64,000 bases of DNA from Begonia masoniana (lineage: Eukaryota; Streptophyta; Magnoliopsida; Cucurbitales; Begoniaceae), in NCBI GenBank assembly GCA_022432975.1, contig CM039508.1:32568433-32632432 (forward strand), read 5' to 3'. Shown here one piece after another: positions 12,501 through 24,171 of this stretch (position 1 is the first letter of the stretch; every line of letters starts with the position of its first letter). A program made the position numbers and the translations under genes. The notes beneath the pieces were generated by a model. It saw only the letters and a list, made by a program, of their open reading frames with translations. It did no database searches and was not told the DNA's origin.

Positions 12501-13666
12501 GACATAGGGGTGCCATCAGCAGTCATAATTGATACAGAAGAATTGAGAGACTATAAAGCAAAAGAAGACAAATTGAAAGACATGTGATGAGAGGCACCTA
12601 AATTCAAGACTAATAACAAAAGGGATATACCTGAGGAACTAGACAAGGACAAACCTTTATGAGAGGTGGCTGACATAGCATGGAGTTGGGAGGTAAGGAA
12701 CTGTTGAAACTGCTCAAACATGGATGGATCCAAAGACAGAGCAGCCATTGCATTATTGGACTAAGATGGTCGATATGTCCATGAAGTAGATTGCAGCAAG
12801 AAAGACAGTTGTTGCTGCAGTGGCGGACGTTGTTGAGGCTGTGGTGGCCGCTGTTGTTGCTATAATTTACCCTTATTCAATAATAACAGACACTGAACCT
12901 TCCAATGACCTTTCTGCTTACAAAAGGCACACTCATCATGAGATACCTTAGATGTCGACCTATTTTGGTTACCAGCCGTAGGTCGCTATGGTACTGCAAA
13001 GACAAATGGAGTAGGAGGTTGGATAGTCCCCATATCGGCCTGAGACTTAAGACGAATCTCCTTAGCTAACAGTTCATTGACCACCGAATCAACAGAAGAA
13101 AGATGAGTACGATGTAGGATTGTCTCACGTAATCCCTCAAAATCATGATGAAAGGCCATCAGGAACTATACTAGACTCTGTGATTCTCTCCCATCAATGT
13201 AAGTTGGGAATACGAGTGATTCTGATGGTTCTGTTAATACCAGTTGGTCCCATAATGCTGACATGGTAGAATAAAAGTCTTGAATATTCGTATCTTTCTG
13301 TTGAAGAACCCGAATGTCTGTCTTCAATTGATAGTCTTTAGCAAAGTGAGACTGTGTGTATAACCTGGCCAAATGATTCCAGACCTCTTGAGCAGTTTCA
13401 TACTTTGCCAACTAAACACCAATGGAGTTCGTAACAGAGTTGTTAATCCACGCAATAATCTTTGAATTGTCAGACTCCTAAACTTCCAATAAGGTTGCAT
13501 AGTTAGTGGCCTTATTGTCTGGAGGCATAATTCACACACCTGTGATACTATCCCACATAGATTTTCCACGCAAGAAATTTTTCATAACATAACTCCAATA
13601 CGAGTAATTTTTACCATCCAATTGGAAATTAATCGACTGAAGAGAATAATCCTTACGACCAGACAT
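9567..13666 (-). pseudogene. C2 copia gag-pol polyprotein, disrupted
   Basis: The gag ATG is best placed at 13666 (MSGRKDYSLQSINFQLDG). An open stretch upstream of it is hydrophobic and unlike gag. A knuckle CAFCKQKGHWKVQC lies near 12935-12890. The protease motif near 12590 reads NLGASHHM where DSGASHHM is expected, so the catalytic Asp is lost. Integrase zinc-region traces (WHSYLGH, CRGCKLVKFS) are near 12200-12080, with broken integrase at 11940-11020. RT and RNase H (10836-9748) are the best preserved: VQNAFLNGDLHEKVYM, YVDDMIII near 10480, SRSSTEAEYR and LHCDNHSAIHIA. A stop separates the tail VFHERTKHIEIDCH. Many other stops occur in gag and integrase. Confidence 0.9.
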
Positions 13667-13985
13667 GATGAGGAAATAAAAAAAAACAACCGAATCCAAT
13701 AATCTCCAAATAAAAAAATCAATAGAATCAAACCAAAATAACCGAATCCAATCAAAGAAATGAAAACTCGCAAGAACGAATAAAAAAGGGGAAAATCGAA
13801 CAAATACCCGAAATCCAATAAAAGAAACTCGCACTGTTCATGCACTGTTCACACAATGACTGTTCACGTACTGTTGGAATATGCACTATTCACGCACTAC
13901 TCGCGCACTATTCATCTTTCGAAGAAGTCAAGCAGTCACAACAGTCGTGTTCAGCAAAACCCTAGTCTGCAAAAACCTTAACCTG

Positions 13986-13997
13986 ACTCTGATACCA
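13986..13997 (-). other. Primer-binding site of C2
   Basis: The minus strand reads TGGTATCAGAGT directly against the LTR end at 13998, an initiator-Met-tRNA site with one mismatch. Confidence 0.85.
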
Positions 13998-14116
13998 TGA
14001 AGAAATTGAGATGTTAATATTAACTCTTAATGAAAATGTACACATAAAGAGCTTTATATAGATAAGATAAACAAAGAAAATAATAATAAAAATACTAAAC
14101 TACCCTTAAGGACTTC

Positions 14117-14148
<32 letters not shown>

Positions 14149-14158
14149 TATGCTAACA
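13998..14158 (-). repeat. 5' LTR of C2
   Basis: 161 bp, from TGAAGAAATTG to ATATGCTAACA. It contains an (AAT)n run near 14120-14146 that is longer than in the partner LTR. Confidence 0.87.
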
Positions 14159-14510
14159 AGACGAGTACCCAACATAAGAAATAGTGAGAGGCATACCATT
14201 AGCTATGAGGATTTGATCATGACGAAAGTATGTAGTCGTTGACTGCGGGTCATTGTGCTGAGGAGTAAAGTGAAGGGTGGTGCGAGAATCAAGAATCCAC
14301 GTGTTTGGTGAAGATGGTGGGTTAGGATGCTGATCACTAAAGAACTGAGAAAGGACATCTCAAGATGTAGGGTTAGCCATAGTATTAAAAGTTGTCAGAG
14401 AAAGTTTGAAGGATGCATTGATCCGATGATAACTGACTGCTATTGTGTTATCGAACTTATGACAGATCTACCAATTAGGTTTGCGTTTACCATTGGGTTA
14501 AATTCATTTT
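14159..14510 (-). pseudogene. Old copia remnant, part 1 (gag knuckle to protease)
   Basis: The minus strand shows a knuckle-like ICHKFDNTIAVSYHR near 14470-14430, a spacer, and NTWILDSRTTLHFTPQ near 14300. The last resembles the copia protease motif W-DSGATHH-TP, with GA replaced by RT. It then reads LISYVGYSS-like residues up to the C2 insertion at 14163. At least two in-frame stops are present. It continues in frame in 9211-9380. Confidence 0.72.
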
Positions 14511-15090
14511 CACCCTCAAAGTATATTTAAAAAAAAAAAACCCTTTTCACTACAAAAAATCTCTGGCGGTTGACCGATATCCCCCTATTTTGTATTTTAC
14601 ACATAGAACGGGGGCAAATGCCACGTGAATTACATTCTTTAGTTTATAAATTAATTTTAAAAAATATCAAATGATATTCTATTTACTTGAAATTTTTACC
14701 ACATGTTTACCATATTATGGAAAACTAATCTGAAAATTTGTGTGATTTTATAACACTTGTATGATTTATTATAATTGTTTTATAAAATACATAACTAAAA
14801 TTACAATATATCATACAAGTGTTATAAAATCACAAAACTTTCAAATTATCTTTCCATGATGTGGTAAAAATTTTAAGTAAATTGAATATCGTTGGATATT
14901 TTTTAAAATTAATTTATAAAGATTCTCTGTCACTTTATAAAGGTTTCTGTTCACTTATAAATTAATTTTAAAAATTACCAAATGATATTCAATTTACTTA
15001 AAATTTTTACCACATGTTCAACAACCAGCGCGAAATGGGAATATAATCTAAATATTTTCGTGATTTTATAACACTTGTACGATATATTGT
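14511..15090. repeat. Foldback: three copies of an AT-rich unit
   Basis: A unit at 14643-14773 (TTATAAATTAATTTTAAAAA to AACACTTGTATGAT) recurs inverted at about 14806-14932 and again in direct orientation at about 14956-15090. The first two form a long imperfect hairpin with a spacer of about 30 bp. A CACTACAAAAAA motif lies just upstream (14547). I see no coding potential; a MITE-like origin is inference. Confidence 0.7.
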
Positions 15091-16007
15091 ACAACCTCAA
15101 CAACCAGCACGAAATCCTCAAAGTCGTTTGAGCCTAGAATAATTAAAGTTGTGATTATCTAACTAATCACTAAGCGAAGACACTATGATAAGTCCTAAAC
15201 CGGGACTAGGAACTCAATCCATAACACTATAAGCGGTCAACACTTTAGGATAGACTGGTTGACCCTTATAAGTGGGACACTTCATTCTAGCGGTCGACAC
15301 TTTAGAGCTTTCAAGGTTCCAACTCAAAATGAACTAGCGGTCGACACTTTATCTATAAGTGTCGACACCCCAAACTCTCGAGTTTCAGCTCAAAATGAAC
15401 TGGCAGTCGACACTCCTTCTAAAGTGTTGACACATTTTCCAAAATACAAGGTGTGAGGTTGTCACTTCTATTTAGCGGTCCACACTTACCACATAGTTTC
15501 TAGAGCAGGGTTTGAAGTGTCAACCTACCATCCACAGTGGTCGATACTTAGGCGATTTCCAGCAATGAGAAGTCACGAAATCACTCTCCATCACTGATTC
15601 TTTCCTCCAAATGGCGACAACATTTGCACACACTCTTAATAGACTAATATACCTAGAATAATCAGATGAAATCGTGCTCCATTGCTCGAATCCATCCCTA
15701 ACCTAAAACTCTAACTTAAAAATCCAAAATGGGGAGGTTAGGACGACTTACCCTTGAAGCTCCTTTACGAAAGTTGGTGCACGAAGCCTCACAAACGATT
15801 TCTTAGCCACCGAACGCTATGAATCGCTCAAAATGCGACCATTCCTCTCTCCCTCTCCTTGGCGGCTCAAAGCAACAATGAGAATAGAGTTTCCATACCC
15901 CTATTTATCAAACTTTACAAAATTATACTCTATCCCAACTTAAAGAATTTACAAATTATGCCCAAACTTAACATTAGACAATATCTTTGAAAATACTAGT
16001 TTTTACA
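15091..16007 (-). repeat. Decayed LTR-like block with GTCGACACTT repeats
   Basis: On the minus strand it starts TGTAAAAACTAG. It carries GATAAATAGGGG followed by ATGGAAACTC, much like the TATA-leader junction of G2 and G3, and later GGGTAAGTC. Between 15230 and 15540 the motif GCGGTCGACACTT recurs at least five times with variants. ATTGT at 15086-15090 and 16008-16012 could be a target duplication, but the left terminus is not canonical. Confidence 0.45.
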
Positions 16008-16334
16008 ATTGTTTGGTAGGACAAATATGCAAATGCGACCGACTCACAAATTATGACAAATTAGTGCTAGCTGATTGATTGGTCCACGTGGGTTGGCTGG
16101 TAAGCATGAGCAATAAGACGAACATGGAAAAAATCTTTTTTTTTTCAGAATCTTTTAAAACCAAGACATTTATACCAATTGCTAGTAATTGAACGACAGA
16201 AGAAAAGAAATTAATATGAGAACATGAGATGGTAATGAATATTAAATCTAAATCTAGTATAAATCTATTGATGATTAATACCTATGTAATAAATATATTA
16301 ATATACATTACTTTAAATATATATACTCGTATGA
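16008..16334. other. AT-rich spacer
   Basis: No coding, LTR or RNA-gene signal was recognised between the LTR-like block and the R1 left LTR. There is a poly-T run at 16135-16144. Confidence 0.4.
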
Positions 16335-16900
16335 TGAGCGCATGACTACCAAGGAGTTTAATAAATCGGTCAGTGTCATTTGAACCCGTTACAAGAGGAA
16401 GAGCTAAACACTTCAAAAAAGAACTCAATCATTTGGAGGTGCTAATTAATGGGAACATAAAAGATTAGTACACATCATCAAAGTTAGTAAAAATGAGGAA
16501 CAAATATTAATGGAAATGCCCAAGCTCATTAATTGAAAGTTAGAAAGCTCATTACTTCAAGTGGCCAAACTCATTAATCAAAGTGGTCAAGTCATAAATC
16601 AGTAACCGATCATGTAAAGCACTTAAGAGACCTTTACTATTATGAATTGCGGTTTCCAGACAAACTCAATTTTTATAACAAGGTTTTTTTCTTCATTTTA
16701 AGCAACGGGTTGCGATTTTCATCAACATTAAATTATAACCGATTTAGGAGAATTAACATATAGATTTATCTTATTTTTGGAAGAATTTATATCATTTTGA
16801 TAGATATATTTTGTGAAGGAATTGTAGCTATAATATCTTGATCTTGTTTGAATAGTTTGTCGAGAACTAAGATAGAATTATTACTATTGAACAAGCAAAA
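16335..16900 (+). repeat. 5' LTR remnant of R1
   Basis: Aligns with 53971-54540: CATGACTAMCAAGGAGTTTR at the start, then CAAGTGGCCAAACTCATTAA, AAAGCACTTAAGAG and CAAACTCAA in the same order. The start overlaps coding-like sequence (a Ser/Arg-rich tail with AKLFK in the right copy). The end is not resolved. Confidence 0.65.
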
Positions 16901-17059
16901 GAGTGTAAAATTATTTGACGATAAAAGCCAATAATTTTGAGCAAAAATTAGTGTTGAGTGAAATACGTGAGCGTGAGCATTGCGAGCCTATTTTTCTCTC
17001 TAACTTATATTGTAAGAATCATGTCTACCTGTGAAGAATCCAAAAAAATGGTTGATCGA

Positions 17060-20000
17060 AGGCTATAAATGGTGAGGTGAATGTTGAAAATTGATTTAGA
17101 ATAAGTTCATGAAAGATTGGATGAAGTGGAGAATGTTCATCAAGATCAACAACAAATGCATGCTAATGTGCATGAGAGAAGAGTTCAACCAGTGAATGAA
17201 GAGGATAGATAATATTGAGGAGTGCCTTGAAGTCAAAATTGATTAGGAGGATGATCAAAATTCGATATGTTGTCTAAGGAGCAATGGAAGAGATAGACAA
17301 CATTAGTAACATTAAAATGAAGGTACTGTTAGTTCAGGCCAAGAATGATTTGAAGGCATATCTTGAATGGGAAAGAAAGATTGAATTTGTTTTTGAAAGC
17401 CATAACTATTCTAAAATGAAAAAGGTAAAACTTGCTGCAGTTTAATTTTCTAACTACGCTGTTGTTTGGTTGGATCAGTTGGTGTTGAACAAGTGGAGAA
17501 ATATGGAACATCAACGGGAGACATGGAAAGAGACGAAAACATTATGAGGTGGCACTGCTACCGAGATTTGTTAAAAAGCTATGACGACTCACATAAGCCA
17601 ATCAGAGTGTCGAAGGCTACTATCAAGAGATGGAGATTACTATGATCTCAGCCACTATAGAGGAAAATTTGCAGGCCACAATGGTTGGGTTTCTAGCGGT
17701 TTAAATCATAAAATCACTAATGAGGTCGAATTGCACCATTATGTGGAGATGGAGGATATGGTGGACATGGAAATCCAAATTCAACAACAACTCCAACAAA
17801 TGTGGGTTTTCATGGTTTAGTTTGGTTTGGTTTTGTATAGAACCAAATCAAACTTGTAGAGATTGGTTTCCGTAATTTTTGAACTGAAATCAAATTTTTT
17901 GTACAAGAACCGAATTGGAACCAAACCAAAAATCTCTATTCGTTTAAGTTCGTTCTTGCTTTATTACGTATAGAAAAATAGGGCTAAAATAAAGAATAAA
18001 ACTAAAGAAAACTTGTCTAGAAATTTTAGCAATAAGGTTCAATAATTTTCAAATTATGATAAATTAAATTAATTAAAATCTCAAATCTATGACTAGATAT
18101 TATAAATTATTCTCATGATTTCAACTAGACCTAATTTCATTCCTTATTAGTAATAATAAAATTACCAATTCAACGTAATTAACTATATTAAATGTTACCA
18201 AAATAAAATGTAAGAATTTAACAAAAATTTCCAATTCATTGAAACTAAAAATTGATTATTTTTTAAAGGTTAATGATGATTTGGTTCAGTTCGGCTAATT
18301 TCAGTTTTTCATATGTCAAATCAAAATTGAGTCGCATTTTATCGGTTTCTAAAATTTAGAACCGAATGTTTGACTTTGAAAACCAATCAAAATCGAACCC
18401 AATCTCTCACTTCAGTTTGATTTGTCGAATCTTGATCAGTTTTGAATGCCCTTACAAAAAAAGAGTACACAAGTTGCATTATGATCAAATTCATAACAAG
18501 GACAATCTGCTTGGAAGCCTATCTACACTAGACAATAGGAGAAGTCCACATCCAATCCGAAGTCCGAATCAAAACCTTTTTCTTCGATGCATGGTGTCGA
18601 GGTAAAACCAAAACTCCTACTCGAAATTGTAACATGAAGTGTTTTATATGTCAAGGTATGGGTCACTTAAAAAATCAATGTCTAAACAAAAGAGTCATGG
18701 TGATGTGAAACATTGATGACATTGAAATAAACGACGAAGAGGTCAGCAATTCCATGCCATCATTCGATAAGGATACAGAATAAGATTACCCTTGAAGAGT
18801 TTACATTGGTGCAAGGAGAGCCTTAAATGTGAACGTAAAGGAAGAAAATGAAGTGCAAAGGGAGAATATTTTTCATACTCAACGTCATATTCAAGACAAG
18901 GTATGTAGTATGACTATTGATGGTGAGAATTGTACTACTGTTTCTAGCACTATGATAATAGAAATATTAGGTCTTCTGACAATAAAACACTCAAGAGCCT
19001 ACAAGCTACAATGATTGAATAATTGTGGTGAATTGAATGTGAATAAGCAAGTCATGGTATTATTCTAAATAAACAAATATGTGGACGAGGTGTTGTGCGA
19101 TGTAGTTCCAATGCAAATGGGATCTTCTCAAGAGGCCGTGATAATTTATAGGCGACTAAAATGATGGTTTCACCAACAAATACTATATGGTGCACAATCA
19201 ATGGTCCATCATTCTTGTATCACTCAAACATGTTTATGAAGATCAATTGAGGATACAAAAAGAGAGTGAAAAGTAAAGAACAATTTTGGAAAAAAGAGAG
19301 GACAAGAAAGTAAAAGATCAACCACAAATAAAAAATTAGAAAGAAAAAAAAGCATTTTATATGAGTGCGAGTGATGCAAGGAAATCCTTAGTATTGAATC
19401 AGCTAATGATTTTACTCATGTACAAGGATGTGGTTTTATTCACTCACTAATTAGAAACAACTTTTTTTAGTTTCATTTTTTCTCTTTGGCAGGAGTATAA
19501 GGATGTCTTTGCAGATGATACACTACATGGATTACCATCAATCTGAGGCATTGAACATAAAACTAATTTTGTACCTAGAACAACCATTCCAAACTGACCA
19601 ACCAATAATAGTCTAAAAGAGACAAAAGAACTTCAAAGGAAAATCGATGAGTTGATGGAGAAGTGGTACGTGAGAGAAAGCATGAGTTCATATGTAGTTC
19701 TCGTATTACTAGTACCTAAAAAGATGAAACATGGTGAATATGTTGATTGTAGAGCCATCAAGAACATCACAGTGAAATATCATTTTCCTATTTCTTGCTT
19801 AGCTAATATGTAAAATAACTTGCATGGTGCATGTATTTTTAAAAATTGATTTGAGAAGTGCTTATGATCAATTAAGAATGAAAGAAAGAGATTAATGAAA
19901 AACTACATTAAAAAATAAATATGGATTGTATGAGATGGTTAGTTATGCTCTTTGGATAATGCACCAAATACTTTTATACATTTAATGAATCACGTTTTTC

Positions 20001-20458
20001 GTTCATTTTTTGGAAAAAAATTGTCATGTACTTTATGATATACTTATAGTTTAGAGGATCATAAATGTCATTTACATTATGTTTTTGGTCTATTAAGAAG
20101 AGAACAATTGTTTACTAACCTTAAGAAGTGTACTTTTTGCACCGATAAACTTTTTTTCTTAGCGTTTGTTGTGAATGCAAAGGGAATTGAGGTTGATGAA
20201 GAAAAGATCCATGCAACCCAAGAGTGGTCGAGACTGATGGTTGTAGGGCAAGTTAGAAGTCTTCATAGACTTGCTCTTTTTTTTTTTTTTTTTGAGGTTT
20301 ATGAAAGACATCAATACAATTGCTGCTTCTCTCATTGAGGTCATCAAGAAGATTATCAGATTCAAATGGGGAGAAGAGCAAGAGAAGACATTTGAAAACC
20401 TCAAAGAAAAACTAACGAAGGCCCATTACTTGTTTTATTAAACTTTTTTAAAACATTT
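17060..20458 (+). pseudogene. R1 gag-protease-RT, heavily decayed
   Basis: Gag is recognisable at 17355-17520 (YLEWERKIEFVFESHNYSKM, then KVKLAAV) and 17581-17820. It is interrupted at about 17822-18450 by AT-rich DNA. A knuckle CFICQGMGHLKNQC lies near 18640-18685. The protease region follows at 18810-19250 (RRALNVNVKEENEVQRENIF, DKVCSMTIDGENCT, VNKQVMV, DEVLCDVVPM). RT traces are EYKDVFADD (19495), LMEKWYVRESMS (19655), EYVDCRAIKN (19737), LRREQLFTNLKKCTF (20095) and VNAKGIEVDEEKIHATQEW (20175). The YVDD box is destroyed. Many stops and shifts are present. The frame ends at NFFKTF where S1 inserted. Confidence 0.8.
17822..18450. repeat. AT-rich insertion in R1 gag, possible non-autonomous DNA element
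   Basis: Between the recognisable gag parts lies a stretch with repeated GGTTTGGTTTTG- and GAACCAAAT-type motifs, ending in TTTTGAATGCCCTTAC. Such composition is common in plant hAT-type MITEs, but I could not define terminal repeats or target duplications. Confidence 0.3.
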
Positions 20459-21630
20459 TGATGTGCCTACGATTCCTAACCGTCAAGCACAAGCCAAGGT
20501 ATGTATTTTGATTATTTTATTTACTAATTGGTTTGTGAATTTTGTAGGAAAAATGTTTACTTAAAGCTTGGAATTTTAAAGAGGGAATTTGTCTTCCCTT
20601 CATCAATTGTGTAACCAAGTTAATTGCATAATTTTTAGTTTAATTTTAATTTGGCAAACAATGGCCTTTTATGTAATTTGGACAAACATTTAGTCCTTAT
20701 ATTTAGTCATGCATAATTAGGCATTCGGACTAGATTGTGTGGTTAGGATTAGTGGTGGCTTTAAAGTTGGGTTGCAACATTGGGTATTTCAAACCCACAC
20801 AACTTATGGGCCTAAATTTCAGCCCATTAGTCTTAAGCCCACACACACTCAAACACTAAAGCTTCAGCCCAAACCTCACATGAAGAAGCCTAGCCCGATT
20901 GATAAATCATTCAGCCGACTTCAGCTTACTCAACTACACGAAGAATCCCACCAAGCAGTTCAGCGACAAAGGAGCGATCTTCAGCAAGCGACCACGGGAT
21001 TCAGAGATCGACGGCGAGCACTCTGCGAGCGCACGGATTGCTCACTTGGACTAGCTGACCAATCGAAGCCCTTCTCTGCTCCAAGCAAGCGGCCTCGTCA
21101 GCATTGAGCTCCACTTCGCGAACGCCCAGCAGAAGCCCTCCCAACGGCTAGATTCTCCTCTGGGCATTCCCAAACCTAGCCACTATAGGTATTTAAGCAT
21201 CGCTTTTAGTGTTTGTACGCAACTTTTTTGATCAATATACACCTATTTTGTCTCTCTGAAAATCCAGAAGGATTTCTGGTTGCCGTCAAGGTAAGCCACG
21301 GCTCTGCCAGGAGGAGTGTGCCTCCATTGATCATCAGTCTTACGGCGGCTGTGATCTCTGAATTTCCCTCCCTCTCTGTTATCAGAGTTTCAAAGGCTGA
21401 GGATGAAAGCCAGACCCAGCAGCTGTTGTCTTTCCACGGGAAGGCATGCACCGAGAAGCATAACATAAGATAGCTTCTCGGTCAGCCAAGGGTTTTCCAC
21501 AACCATTTCTCTTCCATTACATTCTGTCATTTTTCTTCCGCATTCTGTTTTTGAGCAATTTTTACTACATCCTCCGCTACAAGTTTAATCTGTTTTATTT
21601 TGTTTATTTTACTCCCCCTTTACTCTGTCA
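20459..21630 (+). repeat. S1: solo LTR, TGATGTGCC type
   Basis: 1172 bp from TGATGTGCCTAC to ACTCTGTCA, flanked by CATTT at 20454-20458 and 21631-21635. R1 RNase H coding resumes after it (TFEIECYAS). There is a TATA-like TATTTAAGC near 21190. It is related to S2 (24172-25283) and more distantly to the G4 LTRs (shared TTAGATTGTGTGGTTAGG-type stretch; GAGGATGAAA followed by GATAGCT-CTCGG). Open frames inside it (for example 20739-21107) are not known proteins. Confidence 0.9.
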
Positions 21631-21978
21631 CATTTGAAATTGAATGTTATGCTTCATGAATAGGTGTTGGAGGTGTGCTTATGTAAGAAGGACAACAAAT
21701 TGCTTATTGTAGTTAGAAATTAAGTGAAAGAACTTATAAATATTCAACATATTATAAAGAATTGTAAGCATTGGTTAGAGGTTTTTAAACATGGCAGCCT
21801 TACCTTTTGGCCAAAAAGTTTGTAATTGACACAGACCACTAGTCTTTTAAACATTTGAAAAGACAACATAAGTTGAATAAAATGAATGCTCGATGGATGG
21901 AATTCATAGACCTATTTCGATTTGTGATTAATTACAAAAAGGTAGGGAATATATTGTGCAGATGCACTTTCGTGAAGG
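21631..21978 (+). pseudogene. R1 RNase H fragment
   Basis: Reads IECYAS-stop-IGVGGVLM, then [37 protein letters not shown] and [17 protein letters not shown], matching the RNase H of chromovirus-type gypsy elements. The catalytic DAS is YAS and several stops interrupt it. The frame is cut by G2 at 21978 and resumes at 42372 (RRYALIYALDTKLLGF). Confidence 0.82.
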
Positions 21979-22128
21979 TGTAACACCCGACAATCTCTGC
22001 CAGGTGATTTTATTAACGGAATTAACTGTCACCTTTATTATTAATACTTGAATTTAATTTTAATGCCAAAGTTTATTTGATTTCTAATTTTGGGGTGGCA
22101 AAATGGTAATTAGGAATGATCTTATTAA

Positions 22129-22137
22129 TATAAATAG
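22129..22137 (+). promoter_or_regulatory. TATA box, G2 5' LTR
   Basis: TATAAATAG followed by AAAATGGAAACC, about 150 bp into the LTR. The identical arrangement occurs in the other G2 and G3 LTRs, so transcription probably starts some 30 bp downstream. Confidence 0.75.
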
Positions 22138-23939
22138 AAAATGGAAACCTTAAACCCCACTTAAACCCCACTGTAGCCGACATTTTCTCTCGGCGATTCC
22201 CGTGCTTCCAGAGCTTTTCTCTGCCGGCGATCCCCTCTTTAGCGATCGATTTCTCCAGCCTCCACTCTGATAACCTACATTCGAGGTAAGATTTAGTCAA
22301 TGTAGTTGTCGTGTAGTTGTTTGGAACTCTGTTTTCAACTAGAACCCAATGTTTCAAGATTCCTCAATGGCCGGATAATAGGAACGTTTTTTATCGGGGT
22401 TTGGTAATGGCATTTCCGAATCGATTCTGGACATTTAATATAACCAACCCTGATTAATCGTTAGTTCAACCCAGTTTTTGTGGTTTTGGATTTCAGACTG
22501 CACACAGAGAACTAGACTAAGGGATTCGGGAATGACTTTAGTTATTAGATTCTAAGATGATTTGTGATTAGGACTATTAGGAATTTTATTTTAACTACTA
22601 CAATGTGAATGTTTTAGGTGAAGAAGTCAGAAGAAAAGGAGTTCAAGTTGCTAAGGAAACCAAGTAATTGAATGTGTAGGATTCCCGGCCATTAGGGCCC
22701 TATATCATAAGGATGCTAGGTAGAAACTGATACGATGATTAGAAGTTATTTAAGCTATTGTCTGTTACTTATGTTGATGTTTATTTTAAGTTAGTAAGAC
22801 GGTTTGTACTTGGATGATTTATGGATGTTTGAGAACTATGTTATGTGATGTTCTGTTAGAGCCCATGAAGTCGATGGTCTAGCATGATAATTTCCATAGT
22901 CTGATGATTTAAGAATATTCATGTCATGCATCATGATTTATTTCGCAAGCATATGAAAATGATTTATGAGCATGTTTTCTCCATGAACAAGATATGAGAA
23001 TGAATATGAAAACGATCCCATACAATATGATTAAGTGAGGGTTGGGGGCGGGTTGACGCATGCCACAGTCCAAAGAGGGACCATGAATACAACCCGAAAG
23101 GGAATATGATCAAAATCACTGTCAACCCCCCTTTTACGACATAAATCCTCCCTTAATCCATATGATGAAAACGATGAGCAGAAACAAGAATGATAAATGA
23201 TCATGAACATGAACATGTTTTCTCTCAACTGTACATGCATGAATACATGTTAGTTGCATTCCTTACTAAGCATTAGACTTATAGTTTAAACCTCATGATG
23301 TAGGTGACGAGTTTTCAGGTGAGGATCTCAAAGTTAATGAAGATGTCTGAGTTTGGTTGCTGGAAGGTGTTCAGGGAGCAATTCTGTGGTTGGATGGCGA
23401 ACAAGACCCCCCCCCCCCCTTGGTTAATGTTCTTATGGTTAAAGTGATGATTACGAATATGGAAGTATAAGTAGGATGACAATATACTTTAACATTGAGC
23501 TTTTTGAAATTGTCTGGTTTAATTACTGAGTCTGGGAATGATTATAAGAATATGGAAAGAGTTATTTTAACTAAGTATTCCGCTTTACGTATCCTGAATG
23601 AGTCTATGATTTTATTCGTTTAAAGTTTATGCCTACCAAGTTGAAATCTATGAGAGTCGGGGTGTTTTTCTGTTGGTTGAAGTTGCTTGATGACTGTCGT
23701 GTTTTACTGCTGAGTGATAGGGGTCGAATGAGTGTATCATCCGGCTGACGTCATCGGCAGATGTCGAATGATAGAAGTTGAAGGTTTGAGTCTTCCGGCT
23801 GACATCATCGGATGATGTCGAGTGTTAACTCACCAGATGATGTAAGTAAAGTATTTAGTCGTTTGTTCACCGGATGAAGTCTCCTGTCGGATGAGGTAAG
23901 TGAGTCACGTGCATTGCACATGTCTACCGGATAATGCCC

Positions 23940-24166
23940 ATGTCTACCGGGGCGATATAGGTGTTTTCTTTACCGGATGTTATAAGTAACGTTTTGTCGT
24001 TTAGTGACCGGGCGATGTAGGTGTTTTCTTTACCGGATGTTATAAGTAACGTTTTGTAGTTTAGTGACCGGGCGATGTAGGTGTTTTCTTTACCGGATGT
24101 TATAAGTAATGTTTTGTAATTTAGTGACCGGGTGACGTAGGTGTTCTCTTTACCGGATGATATAAG
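23940..24166 (+). repeat. 60-bp tandem array in G2 5' LTR
   Basis: About four copies of a 60-bp unit containing GACCGGGCGATGTAGGTG and TTTTGTCGTTTAGTGACCGG (with variants). The 3' LTR carries the same array at about 41905-42135. Confidence 0.88.
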
Positions 24167-24171
24167 TAATG

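Larger units (their letters stand above)
9381..14158 (-). mobile_element. C2: Ty1/copia retrotransposon, degenerate
   Basis: Short LTRs of about 160 bp flank a gag-pol pseudogene, with a primer-binding site abutting the right LTR. AGACG occurs at 9376-9380 and 14159-14163 as a probable target-site duplication. The left LTR seems to have lost its terminal TG; the right LTR starts TGAAGAAATTG. C2 inserted into the older copia in the same orientation. Confidence 0.88.

Noticed and set aside
13666..13845. Hydrophobic, Phe-rich upstream extension of C2 gag
   Set aside because: It is unlike copia gag and lies in the leader between PBS and the natural gag start at 13666.
14547..14600. CACTACAAAAAA as a CACTA-transposon end
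   Set aside because: No matching inverted end, no 3-bp duplication and no transposase text was found; too short to call.
20739..21107. 122-codon open frame in S1
   Set aside because: It lies wholly within a solo LTR bounded by CATTT duplications, has low-complexity Gln/His/Arg text, and has no homologous frame in the related S2.
23407..23419. Long poly-C run in the G2 5' LTR
   Set aside because: The 3' LTR has six C at the same place; simple homopolymer slippage or a sequencing error explains it.
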